From positions 1,612,001-1,676,000 of the forward strand of contig JACZZP010000002.1 in the NCBI GenBank assembly GCA_015183035.1: 64,000 nt of DNA. The letters are read 5' to 3'. Position numbers and translations under genes: made by a program. Source of the stretch: Meloidogyne chitwoodi (lineage: Eukaryota; Nematoda; Chromadorea; Rhabditida; Meloidogynidae). Below are positions 23,960-34,355 of this stretch, one piece after another (positions within the stretch are counted from its first letter, which is position 1; each line of letters opens with the position of its first letter). The notes below the pieces were generated by a model, which was not told the DNA's origin, made no database searches, and saw only the letters and a list, made by a program, of their open reading frames with translations.

Positions 23960-25320
23960 TAAATATTATTATATTAAAAAATAAATAAATATAGGAAAAG
24001 GTTTAATAGTTTTTAAAGTAGCAGCTGTGTCCTTATCTTTTTTTATATAAAAATAATTGGAATTTTTATTAAAAATATATTTGAATATATAAAATAAATA
24101 AAAAAGTATTTTAGTATTTTTATTTAAATTTTATAAAAAAATAATCTGAGAGAATAAAATAAAAATAAATAATTGTTTTTTTGTTATTATTTTAGTTGTA
24201 TTTAATAAAAAATATTATTTTTAATTTTATTTGTAAATTAAACAAAAAGATAAATAAAAATATATTATTTTAAATTTAAAACATTAAATTTAATTGTAGT
24301 TAAAAAGATATTTTCTTATTTTTAAAAGAATATATTTATAAGCTTTTGCTCTTTCCTTTATTTTATTTTTCCACGTTAATGTTAAAGAAAAGTGGCCAGC
24401 GCAGTTTAATTTATTTATATTTTCAATAAAATAAAAGTATATTTGTAATATATAAATTAAGAAAAGGAGAGGAAGGTGGTAGCAAATGTTCTTCTAGAAG
24501 AAAATTAAAAAAGAATTTCAAAAAATAGTAAAGAAAACAATTATATTTAGTAGTAGTAGTAGTAGTAGAAGGGGAGGGATTACTACTCTACTTACTTACT
24601 TACTATGTACTAATACTTAACTACTTACCCATTTGCCCTCATTTTGAATCAATTATTCATTCCTTTTTTTTCTTTATTTTCATTTTTTACATCTTACAGA
24701 CACAGCGAGAATTGGAAATTTTTGCATTTTTTATTTTATTTTTTATATAAAAGTCTTTTATTCAAAAATATGTACTATGTACATGTTTTTTTCTATAAAA
24801 TCATAAATTTTAATAAAAATACTTTAAGAGTATAATTATTTGTATTAAATTAAATATAAAATTAATTGTAAATAATATTAAAATTATTATAAATAAATAA
24901 TTTAATAACATAAAATATTATATATTCCCCCTTCTAAAATATATTAGAATATAATAATTTAATTTTGTAACAAAATTTTAAGAAAAAAAAGTTTATATAA
25001 ATTTTAATAAAATTATTGATTTGTTCAACGTGTGAGCTTTTTAAAGAAATAAAAGAAAGGCATATCCCCTAAAAAGCAAAAATGAAATGTTTTTGTTGAC
25101 AGCTGGAGAAAGTCTTTAAAAAATGGCAAATATTCTCTCTCTCAAAGAATATAATAAATATTATAATATTTAATATTTTCAACTAAAAATTATTGTTATT
25201 ATTATTTATTATTTAAAAAAACCAAAATGTGTAAAATTGAAATAATAACTAACCAACAAAAAATCATATCAGTCATCAAAAAATATCTTTTTTTCAAAAA
25301 AAATCTCTGAATTATTACCA
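23960..25320. other. Intergenic, A+T-rich with TAG microsatellite
   Basis: Contains (TAG)n at about 24549-24569, followed by a TTACTTACTTACTTAC run. No coding signal. Confidence 0.45.
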
Positions 25321-26294
25321 TTATTGATAAGAATAAAATTCAATTCCACCGCTACTTTCTACTTCATATTGTTGCTTTTCATTGTTATTTTGTTGATTTA
25401 ATGTTGAAGATGATTTTGTTTCTTCTGTTGCCAAACTATTACTATCCAATCTTTTGTTAAACATTTGCCAATCAGTCCTACAAAGTTTTTTAAATGACTT
25501 TAATCAATAAATTTTTAAAATTACTATATATACTAATCAAATAACGTTTTAAAAATTAAAAACTTTTTAACCCTAAAATCTCCCAAGCAAACTATAAAAG
25601 GGATTAAGAATGTCAACTCGAAAAAATCAAAAACCTAAGTTTTAAATATAGGAAGATATAAATTTTAAAATAAAAATAATACGTAATATTCCATTCTTTA
25701 AGTTGTTCTTCAGTCCATCCTCTATTTCGTATATATTCGCTTAATCGTTTTTTGCCCAGTACAAGTTGTAAGCAATAGAAAGTGCCTGGAAACTTTCCTG
25801 GATTAGCTTCACATTGTGCAATTAATTCAAAATATGTTGATGGATGTACATCTTTTAATGAATTTTGCCGTCTATTTTGTTCCTAATTAAAATTAAAATA
25901 ATTTTTTAAATTAAAAAAAACAAACGCGAAGAAGTTCCAAATTTGAAGAATTGAATTGTTTATTTTGATCCAAATAATTATCCAAAGTGATAAAAGTATC
26001 AGTTACTTCTATACATTGTCTAGCTATGTCAACAATACCTTCAGGACTCATAACCTTTAGAAGAAAAAGATTATTTTATATAATATTAATTTTTATTTAA
26101 TTTACCCTTGGCTCCCATTTTTCAAGTTCAATTTTATTTTCTGGAACTAAAGGTCTACTAGCCTTTCTATAAGTTTGAGTTCGTTCATCATCTTCTCTCC
26201 GTCCACTATTATATAATTGTTGTACAATTCTAGGTGGTGGAGGTTTGTGTCCTAGTTTTCCATCTAACAAATTCTGTCTACGAAGATTAACCAT
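25321..26294 (-). CDS. Conserved-looking protein of unknown function
   Basis: Four or so exons join to about 230 residues: start MVNLRRQNLLDGKLGHKPPP at 26294, then RIVQQLYNSGRREDDERTQT, a second exon with MSPEGIVDIARQCIEVTDTF, a third with DVHPSTYFELIAQCEANPGK and YIRNRGWTEEQLKEWNITDW, and a Gln/Asn-rich tail ending GGIEFYSYQ. The exon joins keep frame and codon use is sensible, so it is probably a real gene. I do not recognise the family. No signal peptide or membrane segment; mostly charged and helical, so probably cytosolic or nuclear. Confidence 0.65.
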
Positions 26295-26669
26295 TGAAAA
26301 AATATTCTTAAATAATTTTACTCAATGATAATAAATAAATAGTAATAAAGACTAGGTTAAACAAAAATTAAAAATAACTGCTTCGCAAAGAGAAAAATGA
26401 TCAGTCCGATTTGTCGCAAAAAATTAAAAAAAGCCAATTTGTCGTGACGCCTAAATATTGGTATGCTTTTTTATCAGCGAATGTTCATGTTGAGTGCCTT
26501 CGCACTCAAACCCCTTAATTAAAAAGGAACCTTTTGGCCTGAGAAAAAGAAAATAGTATTAAATTTCTATGCTTTCTCTTCTTGCCTTTTGATCCCATCA
26601 AACATTTTCCTTCTTTAATTTATAATTTTCCAATATTTCCATTAACATTTCCTTTATTTTTATGTTCTT
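26295..26669. other. Intergenic
   Basis: Less A+T-rich near 26400-26520; no gene supported. Confidence 0.35.
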
Positions 26670-28860
26670 TCTCATTGAGAAACTTGCGTTTTCTCCATTA
26701 TTATTGATTTATGTAAAGAACATTCGCGAGTTAAGTAAGCGCCGTGGAACTCAAGCTTTGTTGATCTCTACTCAACTAATGCCTGTATTTATTCTCGGGA
26801 GAATATTCAACGATGCTTAAAGGTTTTCATAAATTTTATATCTTGTTCAAATTTATCTTAAACTTTCAGGAGGCTCGTGATGCGCTTTCATTTGAGAGCA
26901 GGAATTGTTATCTGAGCTTTCTTCATGTCACCAAGATTGTCTTGATTATCACGAGCCGAAACAATTAAACAAATAGCCAAAATTAAGAACGCAAAACTTT
27001 CTGCAGAACTTGAGAAGCGCAATTCGGCAGCCAAAATTGTGGATTTGGAGACAGCTTTGACAACGCGATTTTTCTATGATACTTTTTTGATCGAGTCATT
27101 GAATCAGTTTATAAGTGGTATATGTTTTTCTAGAAAGATATTTTAGATTTTTTCACATAAAAATATGAAGTTGTTCTTTATATTTTGTACATGAAATTTC
27201 CTTAAATATATTTAACAATTAATTTTTTTATAGTAGTCCATGAAGGCTACCGAAAGATTATTGAAGCAAAAATCACAGGAGGATCAGAAAAAAGAAAATA
27301 ACGAAAACAAAAATGCTGTCTTTCCTTATGTGCGCCAAGCTGTGTGTCGCTCTAACATTCCTTCAAGTTTGGTTAGCTCTATGGATTTTGGTTTAGACTG
27401 ACAAATTAGTCTATTATTCAAGGTTATTTTTATAATCTTTTAAATAATTTGTTAAAATACTTCAGAAAAGGGTCTGATTGCTCAAGTCGGAGAAAGTAGA
27501 TTTGTGCTTCTCTAATTCTATTGCTCCTGACCAGCTAGCTGAAATTCAACGCAATATTTTTGAGTCATTAAAACCTAAAGGAATTGACCCAGCTTTGTTG
27601 GCTTGCAACAGCATTTGATATTGAACAACCGCCAAAATCTAAAACTTTTGCATCTGTGGCCGCTTACAAGAAGATTCAACCACCTTCACAGCACCCACCA
27701 CCACCTTCACAGCACGCACCACCTCCTTCACCTCAACCACCACATCCTTCACAGCAACCATCACCTCTTCACAGCAACCGCCAATGATGCAACAATTTTC
27801 TCATATCAACTCATCATCTGATGCTTAGGTTGAATCCTCACGGGTAATTAAAATTTGTAAAATTTTTATAATTTTAAATTATATTATTATCAGGCTAAAC
27901 AACAACATTATAGTGTTCATTCCTTTCAACAACAACAGCCTGCTTAAATTCATTCAATTCTATTGGAAGTGAAGGCATCGAACGGAAATTGTAAATGAAA
28001 ATACGTCAGTCGAGCAAGAGTAAGCTATTTTTATTTAAGAAATTTTGAATTTCTTGAATTTAAAAAAGCCAGTCACTTTTTATGCATAATCTATGCTTAT
28101 TTATTAGATGTAGCACTTCTGTTGACTGGGGAGAATCAACACAATACCAGGTAAGAGGACAACAAGCTCAAGCGTCATCGCTCACTTTTCTACTTCTATC
28201 AGTACAGCAGCTCAGCATTTGTCTAATGATTATAGATCACAACAACAACAGCAGCGTAATTGCATCAAATGCTGGAAATGTAGGATCTGCAGCTCTTTCG
28301 TATGTTTTTTGATGGAGCAATTCTAGAATATAATTTTCTTATAGCTTTATTGACACAGCTTCAGTCAACTATCCTCAAATCAACTATCCTTCTGCAAACA
28401 AATCGAATATTGGCATGACTTTGACCAATGCAACATCTTCGTCTAGTTATCTTCAAACTGCAACATCATTAATAATTCCACAACGTCTGGTTTTTCACAA
28501 ACGACACAGCAACAATCGCAACAACAGCAATTAACAAAATACAATGGCATATTATACTGCTGCTAACCGTGGTTTGTCAAAATTTTATTTAATTTTTTTA
28601 TTTATACTATTTTTCTCGTAATTAGCAACAACAACAAATGCATTCTTCAATATGGCTGCTGATGCAACTGTACAGCAACAATCATCGGCTGCTACTCATA
28701 TGCCACTACCACCTATTGCAGCTACATCAACCTCCTCCTCAAACAATTTATCATCAAACTTCGACTGCACCACCACCTGCGAATAGTACTGTTCGCAGTT
28801 TCCTTCCTAATATCATCGGCTGCTTCTTGATGGATCTAATTAATAAAATTAAAGTTATAA
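26670..28860 (+). pseudogene. Decayed Gln/Pro-rich gene, family not recognised
   Basis: Coding-like patches lie in different frames with stops between them. Examples are AKLSAELEKRNSAAKIVDLE (about 26990-27060), LLKQKSQEDQKKENNENKNA with VFPYVRQAVCRSNIPSSLVS (27250-27400), SEKVDLCFSNSIAPDQLAEI with SLKPKGIDPALLA (27487-27600), then after a frameshift FDIEQPPKSKTFASVAAYKK with Pro/Gln/His repeats (27613-27786), and Gln-rich patches such as HLSNDYRSQQQQQ (28215-28258). Base composition is clearly less A+T-rich than the surroundings, as expected for former coding sequence. Intron-like breaks do not restore one frame. It could instead be a real gene with exons I have mis-joined. Confidence 0.45.
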
Positions 28861-29009
28861 ATTTATGTAAGATATTTAATTTATTGTTTTGCTACTAAAA
28901 TTATTTGTAGCCAGGCAGCGTCGCGGGCATCGCGGGGGAAAAAGGAGGCGTCGTCGGTGTCTTTATCCTTTCTTTTTTTTTTGTCACAATTGAATTGCCC
29001 CGTGTAACT

Positions 29010-29305
29010 AAAAGGTTGAAATTTGTGTGAGTAAGAAGTTGTGGTAGGATTAGAAGTGGTGGGCAACCCTCCGGCGTTTGAGAGCCTTTGGCCCTCATAC
29101 GCCTCGCTTAAGTTTGAAAGTTGTGTGAGTAAGAAGTTGTGGTAGGATTAGAAGTGGTGGGCAACCCTCCGGCGTTTGAGAGCCTTTGGCCCTCATACGC
29201 CTCGCTTAAGTTTGAAAGTTGTGTGAGTAAGAAGTTGTGGTAGGATTAGAAGTGGTGGGCAACCCTCCGGCGTTTGAGAGCCTTTGGCCCTCAAACGCCC
29301 CGATA
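29010..29305. repeat. 98-bp tandem repeat, about 3 copies
   Basis: GTGTGAGTAAGAAGTTG begins at 29025, 29123 and 29221, an exact 98-bp period. The unit contains GTGGTGGGCAACCCTCCGGC and GAGAGCCTTTGGCCCTCA. The copies are nearly identical and far more G+C-rich than the surrounding DNA. Confidence 0.9.
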
Positions 29306-29376
29306 ATACAGAATTGAATAGGCTATAGAATTAAATAGTTTAAAAATAGAAAGTTTAAAAAAGTTAAGATAAAATA

Positions 29377-30380
29377 AAATGTATCCCCCTACTCTGGTCA
29401 CCCTGTGATGTTAGATATTTGTTTTTCTAATAAATGCTTATATGTGAACCTACTTGTCAACTTGTAGAACGCATATGTAGATTGAGGAATTTGAATGATC
29501 AAAACAATTAATTGAATTTCGTGAACATAAGAAAAAACAAGGACTTGAAAGTAAACTTAAGGATAATATAAAATTTATTTTACAATTTAATAATACTGCA
29601 TTCGAAAAAGCATGCAAATAATTAATCATACAATAATAAAAACAAATAGGAAATAAACCTAATATAATTGAATATGTGTTGTAAGTTCGGGTTTCTATAG
29701 TAACCTGATTTAGAGAAAGAAAATTGGCGCTTTTGTATTGATTAACGTTGTATATCAGACAAACAGAATATTTTGATAAATTTTTTTGAGGGAAATATTT
29801 AACCCACTATCCACCGCGGCGTGTCTCAGCCTCAGCAGCCCCCACCGCAGCGTGGCTCAGCCTCATCAGCCACCACCGCATCGTGGTCTCAGCCTCAGCA
29901 GCCCCCACAGCAGCGTGGCTCAGCCTCATCAGCCACCACCGCAGAATTATACGAAATTCAACCCCTCACTCAAAAAATTTATCAAAATATTCTGTTTGTC
30001 TGATATACAACGTTAATCAATACAAAAGCGCCAATTTTCTTTCTCTAAATCAGGTTACTATAGAAACCCGAACTTACAACACATATTCAATTATATTAGG
30101 TTTATTTCCTATTTGTTTTTATTATTGTATGATTAATTATTTGCATGCTTTTTCGAATGCAGTATTATTAAATTGTAAAATAAATTTTATATTATCCTTA
30201 AGTTTACTTTCAAGTCCTTGTTTTTTCTTATGTTCACGAAATTCAATTAATTGTGTTTTGATCATTCAAATTCCTCAATCTACATCTGCGTTCTACAAGT
30301 TGACAAGTAGGTTCACATTGAAGCATTTATTAGAAAAACAAATAACTGTAACGGGTGCCAGAGTAGGGGGACACATTTTT
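29377..30380. repeat. Foldback element with about 410-bp inverted arms
   Basis: Left arm 29377-29790 and right arm 29969-30380 are inverted copies: the ends read AAAATGTATCCCCCTACTCT and, reversed, AAAATGTGTCCCCCTACTCT. The inner ends share CAGACAAACAGAATATTTTG. The arms enclose a spacer of about 180 bp with a 31-bp minisatellite. No protein-coding capacity is supported in the arms. Confidence 0.88.
29820..29945 (+). repeat. 31-bp minisatellite in the foldback spacer
   Basis: TCAGCCTCA recurs at 29826, 29857, 29889 and 29920, giving units of 31, 32 and 31 bp. In two frames it reads as Pro/Gln/Ser/Ala repeats (for example QRGSASSATTA), like a fragment of a low-complexity gene. Confidence 0.85.
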
Positions 30381-30492
30381 GAACAATTATTTGGAAAGAT
30401 ATTTTAAATCTTTTGAAAAATTAGTTGATAACCTTTTGAAATAAAATGAAAATATTACATAACTTTATTGAATTTCTTTTTGTAAGAGCATC

Positions 30493-31216
30493 AATCATAT
30501 TTTTTAAATCCATTTTCGTCAACTAAGTCGTTTGATTTAGATCAAGATGTGCTTTCAAAATAATACACTTTCATCGGGATTTAGGTTTAGCACTAAAGGA
30601 TTTTACAGAGCAACATAAAGTATCAGAACATTCATAAATAACTTTACTTGAAGAAGAAAATTTTATTTTAAATTCATTTTGATTAGGATCAAAAATTAAT
30701 GATTAAAATTATTTCACCCCAAATATTCTTAACTCATCATTTGATATATTAAGCTCCGTATCGTAAAGATATATCTTAAGAATTCTCCTATACTCACAAG
30801 AGGATAAGAATTGTGAAAGAGGAAGATGAGGAGAGGATAAGCATTCGGAGTAGGGTGCTTATCCTCTCCTCTTTTCCTCCTACTCCCTTTCACAATTCTT
30901 CTCCTCTTGTTAGTATAGAGCAATTTTTTATGCATATAGATGAATGACATTTAGTAGTTTGATCTTAATATATCAAATGATGAGTTAAGAATATTTGGGG
31001 TGAAATAATTTTAATCATTAATTTTTGATCCTAATCAAAATGAATTTAAAATAAAATTTTCTTCTTCAAGTAAAGTTATTTATGAATGTTCTGATACTTT
31101 ATGTTGCTCTGTAAAATCCTTTAGTTATAAACCTAAATCCCGATAATAGTGTATTATTTTGAAAGCACATCCGATCGTAAAGCATCTTAACGAAAATGGA
31201 TTTAAAAAATATGATT
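30493..31216. repeat. Near-perfect palindrome, copy 1 (arms about 350 bp)
   Basis: The left half beginning AATCATATTTTTTAAATCCA is mirrored by the right half ending at 31216. The centre is at about 30850, AAGCATTCGGAGTAGGGTGC. Almost no spacer. Internal landmarks such as GTGCTTTCAAAAT, ACAGAGCAACATAAAGTAT and ACTCATCATTTGATATATTA appear in both halves. Confidence 0.9.
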
Positions 31217-31580
31217 TATGCTTCACAAAGAGAAGTTCAATTTGTTTAAAAAATTTTCTAAATAATTTTTCAAAAGATTTCAAATATTTTTACAAATATA
31301 GTCATAATTTTTCAAACTTTTCCACATATCTTTAAAATAATTTTTCAAGATTAAGTATATTGGATAATAATAGAAGCGAGAACCACCCTAACTTTGATTG
31401 AGCTCACCAATTGAACTCTTCTGACTGAACCCATATAACGGAGAAATGTGTAAATATGAGAATAATAATGGGCGGATAAATATATGTTAGGAGAAGTGAA
31501 ATAGCGTACATTAGAATATATTGGAAATTTCTCTTTACCCTTGTGTAACAAATCCCTCTTACAATAAATTTTATTTTTTA

Positions 31581-32321
31581 TCTCATAGTTTCTAATAAGT
31601 CCTTTTACTTTACTGCCGAGAAGTGCTTTCAAAAGATAACACTATTATCAGGATAATTATGTTATCTCTTAAGTAATTTACACAGCAATATAAAATATTA
31701 TAACATTCACGAATAACTTTATTAGAAGATGGGGATTTTGTTTTAGTGTTCATTTTTGTTAGAATGATTATAAATTAAAGATTTGATTATTTCACCTTAA
31801 ATACACTGATGCATTATTTGATATATTAAGCTTCACTTACTTAAAGATAATTCATCTTAATGTATAATAAATTTTGCTCATATTCTCCCAAAAGAGAAGA
31901 AGCATTGTGAAAGAAGGTGAGTGAAGATGAGAGGATATGCATTCGGAGGAGGATGCATATTCTCTCCTCTTCTCCTCACCTCCTCCTCCTCTTTCACAAT
32001 GCTTCTTCTCTTTTGGGAGAATATGAGCAAAATTTATTATACATTAAGATGAATTATCTTTAAGTAAGTGAAGCTTAATATATCAAATAATGCATCAGTG
32101 TATTTAAGGTGAAATAATCAAATCTTTAATTTATAATCATTCTAACAAAAATGAACACTAAAACAAAATCCCCATCTTCTAATAAAGTTATTCGTGAATG
32201 TTATAATATTTTATATTGCTGTGTAAATTACTTAAGAGATAACATAATCATCCTGATAATAGTGTTATCTTTTGAAAGCACTTCTCGGCAGTAAAGTAAA
32301 AGGACTTATTAGAAAATATGA
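31581..32321. repeat. Near-perfect palindrome, copy 2 (arms about 365 bp)
   Basis: Centre at about 31950, ATGCATTCGGAGGAGGATGC. The halves are almost identical inverted copies. Shares order and diverged sequence with the palindrome at 30493-31216 (GTGCTTTCAAAAGATAACAC, ACACAGCAATATAAAATAT, CATTATTTGATATATTAAGC, GCATTCGGA core), so both belong to one family. Confidence 0.9.
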
Positions 32322-32444
32322 GAAGAAAAATTTTGGGGCGAAACTTGTTAATTTGTTATTTAAAAAATGGATTACGACACCGACGACATATCCTTTTTCC
32401 CCCGAAATGCTCGCGAATGCCTCCTACTAAAATTTTAAATTTTT

Positions 32445-32645
32445 TTTAATTATTTTTTCTTTCAATTGTAAAAATCGAAGATATTTTTTGATAATGTTTA
32501 ATTATATAAACTATAAAATTATTATTTTATTATAAAAAGAACTTGATTTTTGGAAAAAATTTTACGACGAAAAAAGCATACTATTTGAGTCTTCTGGACG
32601 AGCTGGATCGAATGATTTGGCAACATGTGCTCCGACAGTTTGTTT
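32445..32645 (+). repeat. Segmental duplication, left copy
   Basis: About 200 bp matching 33170-33362, with GAACTTGATTTTTGGAAAAA, ACGAAAAAAGCATACTATTT and GGCAACATGTGCTCCG-CAGT. Reads as coding-like (SILFESSGRAGSNDLATCAP) here but is broken in the other copy. Followed by a 25-bp minisatellite in both copies. Confidence 0.75.
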
Positions 32646-32654
32646 TATATTTTT

Positions 32655-32935
32655 CACTAGGGTTACTGACATTTTGTCCCACTTTTTTGACATTTTGTCC
32701 CACTATTGTGACTGACATATTGTCCCACTACGGTGACTGACATTTTGTCCTACTATGGTGATTAACATTTTGTCCCACTAAGGTTACTGACATTTTGTCC
32801 CACTAGGGTTACTGACATTTTAACCCACTAGGGCGACTGACATTTTGTCCCACTAAGGTGACTGACATTTTGTCCCACTAGGGTTACTGACATTTTATCC
32901 CACTAGGGCGACTAACATTTTGTCCCAATAGTGTG
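32655..32935 (+). repeat. 25-bp minisatellite, array 1 (about 11 units)
   Basis: Unit ACTGACATTTTGTCCCACTA then GGGTT, with substitutions. Units are imperfect at the left end and more regular to the right. Confidence 0.9.
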
Positions 32936-33169
32936 TTTGAAGAATATTCTGGCCAAACACTGGTATCGCGGGCCACAATATTTAATTTATCAAAAGAGAA
33001 GCACATCTTTTAGATCAAATTTGTATAATTAAATTTTATTTTATAAAAATTTATAGTAAAACAGTTATGAAATTTTAAATAAATTTTTTTCTAAAATAAA
33101 TATAACGAGATTTTTAATTAAAAACAAAAAAGAATGTTTGTAAGATTATTAAAACTAGGTAAAAAATTA

Positions 33170-33362
33170 TTTTTTATTTAAATTTTAAAAATCAAGGATA
33201 TTTTTTGATAATGTTTAAATATAAATAAATATCATTTTATTATAAATGTACTTGATTTTTGGAAAAAAATTTGAAGACGAAAAAAGGCATACTATTTGAA
33301 TCTTCTGACGAGCTTGATCGAATGGTATTGGCAACATGTGCTCCGCCAGTTTGTTTTATATT
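33170..33362 (+). repeat. Segmental duplication, right copy
   Basis: Matches 32445-32645 with indels; ends at TTTGTTTTATATTTTGTCC, where the second minisatellite begins. Confidence 0.75.
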
Positions 33363-33548
33363 TTGTCCAACTAGGGTCACTGACATTTTGTCCCATAGGG
33401 TTACTGAATGTTGTCCCATTAAGGGTTACTGACATTTTGTCCCACTAGGGCTACACATTTTGTCCCACTAGGGTTACTGACGTTTTGTCCCACTAGGGTT
33501 ACTGACGTTTTGTCCCACTAGGGTTACTGACATTTTGTCCCACTAGCG
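33363..33548 (+). repeat. 25-bp minisatellite, array 2 (about 8 units)
   Basis: Same unit as array 1 (GGGTTACTGACATTTTGTCC CACTA). The array abuts an acyl carrier protein exon fragment without a gap. Confidence 0.9.
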
Positions 33549-33812
33549 TGATGTCATTGAAAGATGAATTTGGCTTTGAACTTTCTATCGAGGTTATTTT
33601 TAATTTAAAATATTTTCATTAGAATTAAAAACTATATTATTAAATTATCTAAAATATTATTCTTCGGAAATAATATTAATTTTTTTTGTTTTAAGATTAA
33701 TTAATTTTGGTTTTTTTTACTTAGGATACTGAAAAATTCAAAACTTCTAGATAGAGATATTGCAAATTATATTATTGATCATGAAGGAGTTAATGAAGAA
33801 CATGAATTTTAG
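33549..33812 (+). pseudogene. 3' fragment of mitochondrial acyl carrier protein (NDUFAB1) gene, frameshifted
   Basis: Exon 1 remnant 33549-33592 reads VMSLKDEFGFELSIE, the ACP segment just after the phosphopantetheine serine motif. After an intron ending TTTACTTAG, 33725 onward reads DTEKFKTSR, then a stop, and in the next frame RDIANYIIDHEGVNEEHEF to TAG at 33812. A 4-base insertion (TAGA beside TAGA) explains the shift. The DSL phosphopantetheine site and the mitochondrial leader are absent: upstream is minisatellite. Hence a truncated, broken copy; a functional copy is expected elsewhere. Confidence 0.75.
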
Positions 33813-34355
33813 AATATAAAATAAATACAAAAAGTTTGTTTCTCCCATAGCTTTCTTAATTTAAAAAATTAAATTGTTGTTTTTCATTTTTTTTGGCTGA
33901 AATGTTTATTTAAATTTACTTTATTTCAATAAAATTTATTTTAATATTTGAATTTTTTACAATATTAAATTTACCCATCCCTAAAACTCAACTCTTATAC
34001 GGTTCTCTAAAAATCTTGTAAACCATTAACCGGGGGAAAAATATAGATTTGAGCAAAAAATATTAAAATGAAATATGGAGCGTAATTTTAGTTGGAAAAT
34101 TTTGTAATTATGTACTTTTAAATAAAATATTTTATTATTTAAATATATCAATTAAAATAAAAAGGAAATGGCCGGCAAATATAAGAAATTAATAATTTTG
34201 TTAAATTTAAAAGAAGCACAAATAATTATTATAAATTCTTTTAATTATTAATTTAATTTTTATTTAATTTTTCAATTCCAATTTATTTTAAATAAAAACA
34301 AACAAAAAAATATTTTTTTTTAATTTTATTTTTAATTTAAAAAAATATATAAATA
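33813..34355. other. Intergenic
   Basis: A+T-rich, nothing supported. Confidence 0.4.

Larger units (their letters stand above)
28913..32425. mobile_element. Candidate composite element bounded by short GC-rich inverted termini
   Basis: The left edge (28915-28970: GCATCGCGGGGGAAAAAGGA then CGTCGTCGGTGTC) and the reverse complement of the right edge (32375-32425: GCATTTCGGGGGAAAAAGGA then TGTCGTCGGTGTC) match over about 45 bp. Between them lie a 98-bp tandem array and three foldback palindromes. No transposase-like frame is seen, so any movement would need an enzyme from elsewhere. Treating the whole as one unit is inference. Confidence 0.5.

Noticed and set aside
24644..24835. Phe/Tyr-rich 63-residue frame
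   Set aside because: A+T-rich random frame; composition typical of intergenic DNA here.
29786..30407. Open frames across the foldback element
   Set aside because: They are translations of the inverted arms and the 31-bp repeat, with no consistent protein.
30729..30950. 73-residue frame in the palindrome centre
   Set aside because: Pure consequence of the palindrome; no codon bias or homology.
32543..32740. 65-residue frame ending in the minisatellite
   Set aside because: Its C-terminal half is the translated repeat, and the sister copy at 33170-33362 is frameshifted.
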